The notes under the pieces were generated by a model. It saw nothing but the letters and a program-made list of their open reading frames with translations, did no database searches and had not been told where the DNA came from. This document shows positions 46,971 through 55,122 of a stretch of 64,000 bases of DNA, one piece after another; within the stretch, counting starts at the first letter, position 1, and the number at the start of each line of letters is the position of its first letter. This DNA comes from a virus. The position numbers and the translations under genes are program-made. The stretch is taken from IMG/VR virus record IMGVR_UViG_3300024336_000005, positions 140,009 through 204,008 of that record; one strand, 5' to 3'.

Positions 46971-49799
46971 TTATAGACTCTCTAGTGTTCCTAGACGCGG
47001 GTCTAGTCCAATCCCTATGATGGCAAGGTCTCTTAGTACGGGAGTATAGAATCTTTCTACAAGAGTTCCATCAATCTCCCCGGTATCAATTATGTTATAT
47101 CTTACGTGAAGATCAATTCCTCTCTTTATTCTCCTAGAAAGTCCAGAGACTCTGTCAGCAAAGAAGGCTGTTGTCTCGATTGCGTTCCCTTCTGTCGTAT
47201 AGTCTGCGCCTTCCTTCAAGACTCTTCCTAGGTCATAGTGAAGTTCGAAAGAAATATAGGAGAACTGAATCCTTCCCGGGAGGAATCCTTGATCCGCTGC
47301 TGCAATTCCATCTGTCGGAGGAAGGTGAAGTACATTGTCTTCGTAGTCTACTGAGAAGTATCCGAGAAGGCTGCCAACACTTGATCTAATCTTCTGGAAC
47401 TCTGCGGCTCCATTGATGAAAGTTATCTCTGTCTCTAGAGTCTTTGAGATTCCTATTGTACCACCAAGGTCGATGCCTTTGATAGAGCCCCTTACTATGC
47501 TGAAGGGTTTTGCTTCTAAGCTCACTCCATCCAGGTCCAAGGTCCTCCCAGGTGTTGCTGCGACAATCTTATGGCTGGTCTTTGCAACTGCAAGGTCAGA
47601 CCTTACTTCAATGGCTGCTTCCCTATCTGAGAACTTCCAGTCTGACGTAGGAATAATCTTACGAGTCGTATGGGTGTATGTAAAGGTCAGATCGCCTCCT
47701 ACATTCGGGATCGCCTCACTCAGCCATAGTCTGTTGTTGTCAAAATCAATTGAGAATCTGCCGACTCCAAGGCCTTCGAACTCAAGCTGTCCGTTCTGAA
47801 AAACATCCTCGAATCCATTTAAAATGTAATCAAACTCTGGAGTGCTCAGTGCAGTCTTTGTGATATTTGTGTGTTCCCACGGGATGTCTATATAGTTAGC
47901 ACCTGGGCCGGCCTTCAACGTGTTCTGCTTTAGGGTTAAGTCTCTGAACATTACCCTTGTGCTGTCCTTAACCTTACTTGACTCATACTTGAGCCACAGC
48001 TTGTGGCCTCCTTCAATCGCACTAATATTTGGGTTCTCTAGCTTAGCTACCTTTAGATAGATCTCAGAGCCTGCCTGTGGCACGGCTCCTCCTAGTCCTG
48101 TTGAGGGCAGTACCGGGTCGATGCCATCTCCTAGGACTATCCTCGGTTGGTCTCCTGTCTGATCATACAAGAAGCCCTTTTCCGTTTCGCTTGCAAAGGA
48201 CACAACTCTGGACCACTCCTCTCCATTGACTAGAATAGATAGGTCATCCTTATCAAAGACAATAGGAAGCTCGAATACCTGTGAAGCGCCAAGGCCACCT
48301 GAAGATCTTCCAAGGAAGAGCTTGTTTCCATAGTCTCCTTGTGCGCCATAGCGAGTCTCTATCACCTCTAGATATGTCTCAGGCTGAGCCTCTAATGTAA
48401 TGCCAGATGTAACAGCACCACCGGTAACGACCAGGCTCCTTTCCAGCAGAACATCTTCCCCCTGGTCAATGGCCCTCTGGAAGCCTTCAGAGATTCTCTC
48501 TAGCTTTCCTCTAACCATTACATCCTGAGTAGGGGTCTCAAGTATCAAGGCTTCTGTCTTTGCAGAATCCTTGTTGTCCAAAGGGGAGACCTCTTTCCAT
48601 GTAGCTCCTCCGTCTGTACTAACTGAGAACTGTGCCTTAGATAGTCTTGGATCAGCTGGACTGATGCTCTGGATGAAACCAAGGGAGGTTGCTGGGCGCG
48701 GGAATCTTGCTGGGGCCAAAGCGAACTCACCTTCTGATCCAAACTCAACCTGCATCAACTCCACTTCGCGCAGTGCTATAGCATAGCGCACCTTGGCTCC
48801 GTTGAGGATGTTGTATGGTTCGTCTTGAATTAGGGTAACCGTTACCGCTCGAGCCATCCTTGGAGCAAAGGTGTAGAGACCTTCACCAGCAAACTTTGCC
48901 GCTGCAGGAGATAGCTTGAATGGATTCTCTGACTCGTCCCAAGATGCTGAGGCGATATCAGACTTGATTGATACAACACCTCTTTCAGTCTCAATCTCAA
49001 TGTCTTCAATCTCAACCCAGTTCGATGTTCCTAGGTTGGCAGGCACAACTCTAATCCTATTGATTACAGCGGGCTCTTCAAGAGTGAGCTTTAAGATTAG
49101 TTTGAGCTGCCCTTCCCTTCGGTCGGTCACCCTTTCATATTCGAACCAGGTCTGCGCAGCCCCGTCTGTGATCTGATTGACTGAACCATTCCTGGCCCTG
49201 TCTCTTTCAAAGTTGTTTCCTGGTGCTCCGTTGCTGCCCTCTTGAATGGCTATGTCACGTATGGTCTGAACGGAAGTGCTAAGCACTGGCAAGACGATAG
49301 CGCCTTCGGCCTCCACGTATGTGGCCTGTGTTCCCTCTGCTTGTCCTATCTCAGTTCCATCTGTGAATGTGTATGCGACATACTGGTCATCATCGGTGAT
49401 GTCTCTTGCGTATAGCTTCAGGGAGGAGATCTTATCTCTGAGGGTCTTTAGCTCTCCGATGAGATCGTTCTCTTTTGTTGCGACTGCGTTGTAGCTTTCC
49501 TTTAGGGCGATGCCCATAGCATCGCTGATTCTATCTAGGGTCTCCAAATCTTCTTTGGTTGCCTTAAATAGTTTCGACAGAGGGCGGGGGTCTGCCACCT
49601 GTCCAGGCCTGACCGATAGAGGAATTGCTATTGGATTTACAAAATCGCCAGCAAGGGCCTTAGAAGCCCTTCTACTGGGATTGAACTCTGTCCCTATAGT
49701 GCTCCTCTCGTCTGCGCTTAAGGGGCGCCTAGCGAGGCTCTCAGCTCGTTCTAGGACTACTCTTGAATTCTCTACCGGCTTGTTCTTTGGAATCTTCAT
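46971..49799 (-). CDS. very large virion protein with discoidin-like segment
   Basis: A 942-residue protein. An N-terminal helical region (about 75-140) is followed by a galactose-binding/discoidin-like segment (W-F-E-Y-E-R-V-T-D-R; I-N-R-I-R-V-V-P-A-N-L-G-T-S-N-W-V). Further beta-rich regions include V-S-T-D-G-G-A-T-W-K-E-V-S-P, a typical glycan-binding or neuraminidase-like loop. It probably forms part of the adsorption apparatus. AGGATAAA precedes the ATG. Confidence 0.65.
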   Translation of the reverse strand: MKIPKNKPVENSRVVLERAESLARRPLSADERSTIGTEFNPSRRASKALAGDFVNPIAIPLSVRPGQVADPRPLSKLFKATKEDLETLDRISDAMGIALKESYNAVATKENDLIGELKTLRDKISSLKLYARDITDDDQYVAYTFTDGTEIGQAEGTQATYVEAEGAIVLPVLSTSVQTIRDIAIQEGSNGAPGNNFERDRARNGSVNQITDGAAQTWFEYERVTDRREGQLKLILKLTLEEPAVINRIRVVPANLGTSNWVEIEDIEIETERGVVSIKSDIASASWDESENPFKLSPAAAKFAGEGLYTFAPRMARAVTVTLIQDEPYNILNGAKVRYAIALREVELMQVEFGSEGEFALAPARFPRPATSLGFIQSISPADPRLSKAQFSVSTDGGATWKEVSPLDNKDSAKTEALILETPTQDVMVRGKLERISEGFQRAIDQGEDVLLERSLVVTGGAVTSGITLEAQPETYLEVIETRYGAQGDYGNKLFLGRSSGGLGASQVFELPIVFDKDDLSILVNGEEWSRVVSFASETEKGFLYDQTGDQPRIVLGDGIDPVLPSTGLGGAVPQAGSEIYLKVAKLENPNISAIEGGHKLWLKYESSKVKDSTRVMFRDLTLKQNTLKAGPGANYIDIPWEHTNITKTALSTPEFDYILNGFEDVFQNGQLEFEGLGVGRFSIDFDNNRLWLSEAIPNVGGDLTFTYTHTTRKIIPTSDWKFSDREAAIEVRSDLAVAKTSHKIVAATPGRTLDLDGVSLEAKPFSIVRGSIKGIDLGGTIGISKTLETEITFINGAAEFQKIRSSVGSLLGYFSVDYEDNVLHLPPTDGIAAADQGFLPGRIQFSYISFELHYDLGRVLKEGADYTTEGNAIETTAFFADRVSGLSRRIKRGIDLHVRYNIIDTGEIDGTLVERFYTPVLRDLAIIGIGLDPRLGTLESL

Positions 49800-49800
49800 T

Positions 49801-51615
49801 TTATCCTACTGCGAACGTGAATTCGTCTACGATAGATGTTCGAGTGCCGTTGCCTGTGCCTCTCATTACAATGATGAGGTTCGCCTCTGAGCGAACGGCT
49901 CCTGAAGATTCAGGCCTTCTGATAGAGATTGAGTTGTCCGTGTCGTATCTTACGAGGCCGGTTGCGTCAACAAATGGAATGGGTACCGTTCCCTCTTCTG
50001 TATGGAAGGGAGTATAGACAGCAACGTACTCGCCTTCTTGGCGGTAGCCCTGAGGGATGTTTAGCTTTGCCCTGTCCACTAGGTTCGTCGCAGCAGGCTC
50101 AAATTGATAGTCCACCGGTCTTGTGATTAGAGTTCCATTCTTGTATAGGAGGAGATCTCCTGATGCATCCAGCAGAGCCGGATCCAATGCAAATGAAAGG
50201 TAGCCCTTATTGAAGCTGTTGATCTCTATCTTCTCTGTGACTGTTGTTCTCCCTACTGGAAGGATAGGCAGATAAAGAGAAGCTACGACCGTCTCTGAAT
50301 CATCTATCTCTCTATAGGATACCCAATACTCTACTGGAGGTAAGGGGTCTGTCACTGGGGAGATGGGGTCTCCTGGAGCTACTCCAATGAAGGAGTTCTC
50401 AGTTGCTGCAAGGAAGAGCTTTGAGATGTTAGGCAGTGAGAGTGTCTTTGAAACGTAATGGCCTACTGGGAGATACTTGACCTTGCCTGTTAGGATATTG
50501 TCTAGAGCAAACGTGTACCTTCTATGGAGACCTCTCTGGGTGGGCGCTATGCCCTGACCAAGACCTTCTCCTAGCCCGACCATTATAGAGTTCTCTTGCT
50601 TGAGCACGCAGACTATATGCTTGGCCTCTATGTTCTTGAAGAAGATCCTTACTGGCTCCACTAGTGAAACAGGGGTGGTCTGTAGCTCGATCTCGATGAC
50701 GGTTCCCGTGGGGTCGACATAGTAGAGCTCTGACAGAGACTGATCGAAGTTTCCGATTGGGTGAATCTCGATGTAGTTAATCTCTGTTGACGCGCCGAGG
50801 TTCAAGCTTAGGTTCAGCTTGGCCCCTCCGGGGACTAGCTCTCTTGTGTCGACATCCTTCTTCCAGAATGTGCCTCTCTGTCTGTCGATTAGATTTGAGA
50901 TGCGGCCTGTGATAGCAACGTCGCCATCAGTGGAAGGAGAGACTGCACGAGGGAGAGCAAACCTAAGAGTGTCGTCTCTGATATCTGATGTCTGGATATC
51001 CTTGATGCTTGAGACTCTGGACGACTCATCGATGTCTGTTGGCAGGACGAGCCCCCCGACATTAACGCCGACTGGCATGTCCAGGCCGTGGGTGAACGCT
51101 TGGTTTCCCTTTGGGTCTACATATGCAAAGCCAGCCATGGGACCGTTGCGGGGCATTCTATTTGCTCCGCTGGTGAACTTCTCTACTATCGCATCCTTTA
51201 GTCCTGAGACATTCCCCCTTAGGAGTTCAAGCCTAAGGATCTCTGCTTCGGCTTCGTCCACTGCCTTGTGCAGCTTGTCTAGGATCTCTTCCTTGAAGAG
51301 TCTTTCCTGCTGTGCTTCTAGCTGTAGGATGTTATCCGTCTCTGCAAAGAGCGACTCTAAGTCTGAGGCTATTGTCTTAAGCATGTGATCGAGAGGCTCT
51401 GAGAGTCTCAGGTCATTTTCTATAAGTCCAATCTCTTGGAAGCGAATTAAGGTATCGTTGTCTAGTAGCTCTCTGAGCTGGTCCTGGAGCGCCGTTCTGA
51501 ATGCTTGGGATGTTGGGTAGAGAAGCTTTGCCTTCTCTGTCTGAAGCTCCTTCTCTATCTTTCTAGCCTGGAGGCGGGGGAGCGTCTTGATGAACTTGTC
51601 TAATAGCTTTGACAT
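49801..51615 (-). CDS. large virion protein, coiled coil plus discoidin-like part
   Basis: A 604-residue protein. The first ~155 residues are long helices and coiled coils (K-E-L-Q-T-E-K-A-K-L; L-E-A-Q-Q-E-R-L-F-K-E-E). A middle segment follows (F-W-K-K-D-V-D-T-R-E; I-N-Y-I-E-I-H-P-I-G-N-F), resembling the discoidin-like part of the neighbouring protein. The strand-rich C-terminus ends V-D-E-F-T-F-A-V-G. The shared layout with its neighbours suggests paralogues. AGGAG before the ATG. Confidence 0.62.
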   Translation of the reverse strand: MSKLLDKFIKTLPRLQARKIEKELQTEKAKLLYPTSQAFRTALQDQLRELLDNDTLIRFQEIGLIENDLRLSEPLDHMLKTIASDLESLFAETDNILQLEAQQERLFKEEILDKLHKAVDEAEAEILRLELLRGNVSGLKDAIVEKFTSGANRMPRNGPMAGFAYVDPKGNQAFTHGLDMPVGVNVGGLVLPTDIDESSRVSSIKDIQTSDIRDDTLRFALPRAVSPSTDGDVAITGRISNLIDRQRGTFWKKDVDTRELVPGGAKLNLSLNLGASTEINYIEIHPIGNFDQSLSELYYVDPTGTVIEIELQTTPVSLVEPVRIFFKNIEAKHIVCVLKQENSIMVGLGEGLGQGIAPTQRGLHRRYTFALDNILTGKVKYLPVGHYVSKTLSLPNISKLFLAATENSFIGVAPGDPISPVTDPLPPVEYWVSYREIDDSETVVASLYLPILPVGRTTVTEKIEINSFNKGYLSFALDPALLDASGDLLLYKNGTLITRPVDYQFEPAATNLVDRAKLNIPQGYRQEGEYVAVYTPFHTEEGTVPIPFVDATGLVRYDTDNSISIRRPESSGAVRSEANLIIVMRGTGNGTRTSIVDEFTFAVG

Positions 51616-52262
51616 TAGCAGCCAGCTCCTGGATCGACTAGGTTAATGGGGACCTCAAGGAATGAGATGTCGATTCCAAAATGGAATCTCCCTGCTTCTA
51701 TGACCTGTCTCAGGGCGGCGCTCGGGGCTGTGATTCTAAAGTTAACAAGCATCTGATCGTCTCTTGTAAGATAGCTTTCATGTCCGACATAGGGAATGGC
51801 ATTGTCTTCCACATCGCCAGCTCCAGAAACAAACTGTGTGGTTTCTGGAAGTCCTGTGTTCCAATGAACCTGTGTGATCTCCAGGCCTGGGTTGCCAACT
51901 GCAAGGGGGGCAGCCAAGGTGAAGTCATCAGCCCACTTAATCATGGTGCTGCTATCTACCTCTGGAGTTTTATCTCCATCATAGAAGGGACTCTCGAATG
52001 CTTTTACATAAAAGCCATATACCTTGATGGGTCTGTATCCTCTGTATTGAATCTTTACATTGGCCTGCAGGCTATTCCCAGGGAGGACGCTGGTTCCAAA
52101 CTCTAGCTGAGTTATAACTTGATCAGTTGAGTCTTTGTATACCCACAGGTCCCCCTCACTCAGACCTGGATAGACAGAGTCAGTGCCAGATGCAACACCG
52201 GCCCAAGAGCCAATGAACCAGCTGCCACCTACGAAGAGTGAAGGTGAACCAATGAAAGCCAT
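51615..52262 (-). CDS. hypothetical virion protein
   Basis: A 215-residue protein rich in aromatic and small residues (G-S-W-F-I-G-S-W-A-G-V-A). It appears beta-rich throughout and ends L-V-D-P-G-A-G-C. Its place between large tail proteins suggests a virion role. No family recognised. Confidence 0.62.
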   Translation of the reverse strand: MAFIGSPSLFVGGSWFIGSWAGVASGTDSVYPGLSEGDLWVYKDSTDQVITQLEFGTSVLPGNSLQANVKIQYRGYRPIKVYGFYVKAFESPFYDGDKTPEVDSSTMIKWADDFTLAAPLAVGNPGLEITQVHWNTGLPETTQFVSGAGDVEDNAIPYVGHESYLTRDDQMLVNFRITAPSAALRQVIEAGRFHFGIDISFLEVPINLVDPGAGC

Positions 52263-52263
52263 C

Positions 52264-52914
52264 TTAGGTGAATGCTCCGACGTCTACGAATCTAATCTTG
52301 ATCTCAAAAGTTCCAGGAAAGGTAGCGTCCTCATTGTAGACCTTGAGATATAGCTTCTGCGTTCCCTCCAGATCGTGGAAGGGCACAGCCGCATGTGGGA
52401 AAGGGCTTGAGAATCCAATCTGTGGACCGTAGACTACGGCGGTAGCAATGGTAAGACCCAAGAAGTTCTCTCCAAAGAATGGCATCAGCTTGGCTGGTGT
52501 CCCACCAGTTACTGCTGGGTTTGCCCCCCAGTCGCTGACCCCATCGATGTTCCAGATTTCTGCTGAAACCCCTGTAGATCCACCTGCGCCAACCTCTTGG
52601 ATTGTCGCTTGAAGGATTAGGATGTTGTCAGAAGGAAGCCCCGTGATCTCGACTTCGTCGCTGCTCATGGCAGCGATGGAACCTGTGGTTACACTCAGCT
52701 GAGAAATGCTTAAGCCTCCGCCTCCACCAACGTCTGCCATGGTGGCAAAGACATTCCCACCAGCCGGCGCTGCGGCTCCATCAATAGCTGCCTGCACATC
52801 AGTAGTCTGATGCACATGGGTGTTGTACTTAGTTGCTGCCGCTCGGGCTGTATCGCCATCGGCGCCTTCTAGGGCTGCTGTTCCTAGGTCCATCTGCAGG
52901 TCGGGTGCTGCCAT
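52264..52914 (-). CDS. hypothetical virion protein, fibre-like N-terminus
   Basis: A 216-residue protein. The N-terminus (T-K-Y-N-T-H-V-H-Q-T-T-D-V-Q-A-A-I-D) resembles the H-x-H-x-x-T motifs seen in phage tail-fibre shafts, followed by a glycine-rich linker and a beta-rich C-terminal domain. GGAG precedes the ATG. Likely a short fibre or tip protein. Confidence 0.62.
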   Translation of the reverse strand: MAAPDLQMDLGTAALEGADGDTARAAATKYNTHVHQTTDVQAAIDGAAAPAGGNVFATMADVGGGGGLSISQLSVTTGSIAAMSSDEVEITGLPSDNILILQATIQEVGAGGSTGVSAEIWNIDGVSDWGANPAVTGGTPAKLMPFFGENFLGLTIATAVVYGPQIGFSSPFPHAAVPFHDLEGTQKLYLKVYNEDATFPGTFEIKIRFVDVGAFT

Positions 52915-52926
52915 TACTTACTCCGG

Positions 52927-55122
52927 CTATGCTACTATGTTCGCATTAAGTGGGTTCATTTCTGTTGGAGGAGAGACAAGGTTTGCGTTCAGTGGGTTTA
53001 TCTCTGCTCCGCCTTGACCTAGCAGGTCAATGAATCCAGGATCTCCTTCTGGCCATTCCACTGCATCCTTAAGAGGTGCAATGTAAATGTATAACTCATC
53101 GCTAGGCTCTATTGTAATATCACCTGCTGCGGACAATGTTATCGTCTTTGTTAGTGAATTGTCAACAGCTCCTGCCGTTGCATCTGTCACATCCAAAGAT
53201 AGATAGGGGCCCTCTGCTCTTTCTGCTACATAGATTCTGTAGCTGTCTGCATGAGAGACCGTTGTCCATGTGATGGCTAGCGTTGCTGCTACTGTATCAT
53301 ATACCATGCTAACTAGCTCAGGCTTGTCTGCGTAGTATCTAATAATAGGAGCGGTGCCCAGGGCTGCATGTCTTGTGACTGCCCCATGAACTTCCTCTTC
53401 TGAGAAGTTCCCACCAGCTCTCTCTAGGACTGAGAAGGGGAGGTCCACTACAACCGCGCCATGTGCTGGGATGCCCCTTCCGTGCAATGACTCATCATCG
53501 ACCCATTGTAGCTCAGGGAATTCTTCCAGGTACGCTGATATGTTTCTCTTGACGTCATCTGTTAAGACCCCGCCACGTTCTCTTATGTCAATGTAAGTCA
53601 GCTGCTCTGCTGATGTATTTCTTGAGATGGAGACTGTCCCTAGGATTAAGAACGTTGGGTGCACGGTCTTGAATAGACCCAGGCCTGTCTGGCCTGGTCC
53701 TGGGACCAATGCTCCATCTAGAACGCCGCCGGCTCCTAGCCTATCGTCATTCCAATCGATGATACTGTTGTCTTCATCCAAGATGAAGTGATACAGGCTT
53801 CTTAACTCTTGGTTTACTTCTGAGTTGGGGATGCAGTAAACGACAGCTCTCCCAGACTTCAAGTTTCTATTATGAAGCGGGTTGAGGTTGAGGCCTCTGT
53901 ACTTGTACCTCTTCTCTTCATACCTTGCTCTAATGAAGACCTTGTCTTCTGGGTCTAGAACAGTAGGAATATGGACTAGGCCGAATGCCTTCTGGACCGA
54001 GGCGCCTCTTCCTGTGAAGCTCACTAGGGGGAACCTTACTATGACTGCCTCTGCCCTCTGCCTTGAGAACCTATCCACCCAGTAAGGGGTGGGACTGGTA
54101 CTTCCTGTAGTGAAGCCATACTTTGGATTGAAGGACTTGTCTGTAACGAGGATGTCTATCTTATTGTTGTCATCTAGGACAACGTTCTCAAACGGTAGCT
54201 TGACTAGGTGTTCACTTAGGATTAGCCCCTCGAGGGAACCTGAGTACTTGATGGGTTCAACAGGGGAGAAGGACTGGAAGTGGTACTCGGGGATATGGAA
54301 TCTTTCTGCGGCGGCGATGCCGTCGCCCGCAAAGAGCTCTCCATCTGTGACTTCGAGGTTCCAAGATTCGTTCCCTCTGACGAAGAGAGGTCGAGTCAGC
54401 TTTAGCTGGTCTGCTTCATCAATCTGAACGTAGAAGGGCCCGCCACCTTGATATAGAATCCTAAACTGATATGTGGTCCCCCTCTCTCTTACTGAATAGG
54501 TTCTCTTGAGAGGGTCTAGGCCATCAAGGATGTTCGCCTTGCTGTAGGCTCGCTGAGAATCTAAGAGTGAGAAGATCTGTTCACCAGATGTATTTGTGTA
54601 TCGGATGTAGAATGCTTCTGTTCTAAGGTTCTCGAAGTTCACCTTAGGCCTTAAGTTGTGGAAGACGTTGATGTTCCCGCCTTCAACCAAGAGCTTGAAC
54701 CTATCCCCTGATACTGGGCGAAGCTCTTGGTCCACTACTGACGGTACGTTGGCCAATCCATCTGTGATCTCATGACGCCAGAAGAGAGGGATAGGCTCTC
54801 CCCTTGTGTCTGTGTTTGTCACGTCTGTGATGTCGGCCGACCTAACGGGGAGGTCGAATATCTTAGCTGTCTGCACCTGTCTGAATCTAATCAGATGGGA
54901 GTTCTCTATCATCTCTAGTGCTGTTGGAGATTCGTTGGAGTCGATGATTTTGATTGAGAGTGAGGTTGGCTCCGGCATTCCAATAAAGGATATAGGTATC
55001 TGGTGCGGCAAGGGCTTGCCGATGTACACGAGATTTCTATATTCGTCTTTATTGTTTACTCTGATGTCAGCCACTGATCTAACAGAGGTGACACCAGAGA
55101 GGTTGAATCTTATTGGAAGCAT
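52927..55122 (-). CDS. large virion protein with fibronectin-like domain and C-terminal repeat
   Basis: A 731-residue protein. The first ~590 residues are beta-rich without a recognised domain. Near the C-terminus a fibronectin III-like segment is visible: T-L-A-I-T-W-T-T-V-S-H-A-D-S-Y-R-I-Y-V-A. It ends with two copies of an N-P-L-N-A-N motif (I-N-P-L-N-A-N-L-V; M-N-P-L-N-A-N-I-V). A host-surface binding or fibre role fits. Confidence 0.65.
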   Translation of the reverse strand: MLPIRFNLSGVTSVRSVADIRVNNKDEYRNLVYIGKPLPHQIPISFIGMPEPTSLSIKIIDSNESPTALEMIENSHLIRFRQVQTAKIFDLPVRSADITDVTNTDTRGEPIPLFWRHEITDGLANVPSVVDQELRPVSGDRFKLLVEGGNINVFHNLRPKVNFENLRTEAFYIRYTNTSGEQIFSLLDSQRAYSKANILDGLDPLKRTYSVRERGTTYQFRILYQGGGPFYVQIDEADQLKLTRPLFVRGNESWNLEVTDGELFAGDGIAAAERFHIPEYHFQSFSPVEPIKYSGSLEGLILSEHLVKLPFENVVLDDNNKIDILVTDKSFNPKYGFTTGSTSPTPYWVDRFSRQRAEAVIVRFPLVSFTGRGASVQKAFGLVHIPTVLDPEDKVFIRARYEEKRYKYRGLNLNPLHNRNLKSGRAVVYCIPNSEVNQELRSLYHFILDEDNSIIDWNDDRLGAGGVLDGALVPGPGQTGLGLFKTVHPTFLILGTVSISRNTSAEQLTYIDIRERGGVLTDDVKRNISAYLEEFPELQWVDDESLHGRGIPAHGAVVVDLPFSVLERAGGNFSEEEVHGAVTRHAALGTAPIIRYYADKPELVSMVYDTVAATLAITWTTVSHADSYRIYVAERAEGPYLSLDVTDATAGAVDNSLTKTITLSAAGDITIEPSDELYIYIAPLKDAVEWPEGDPGFIDLLGQGGAEINPLNANLVSPPTEMNPLNANIVA

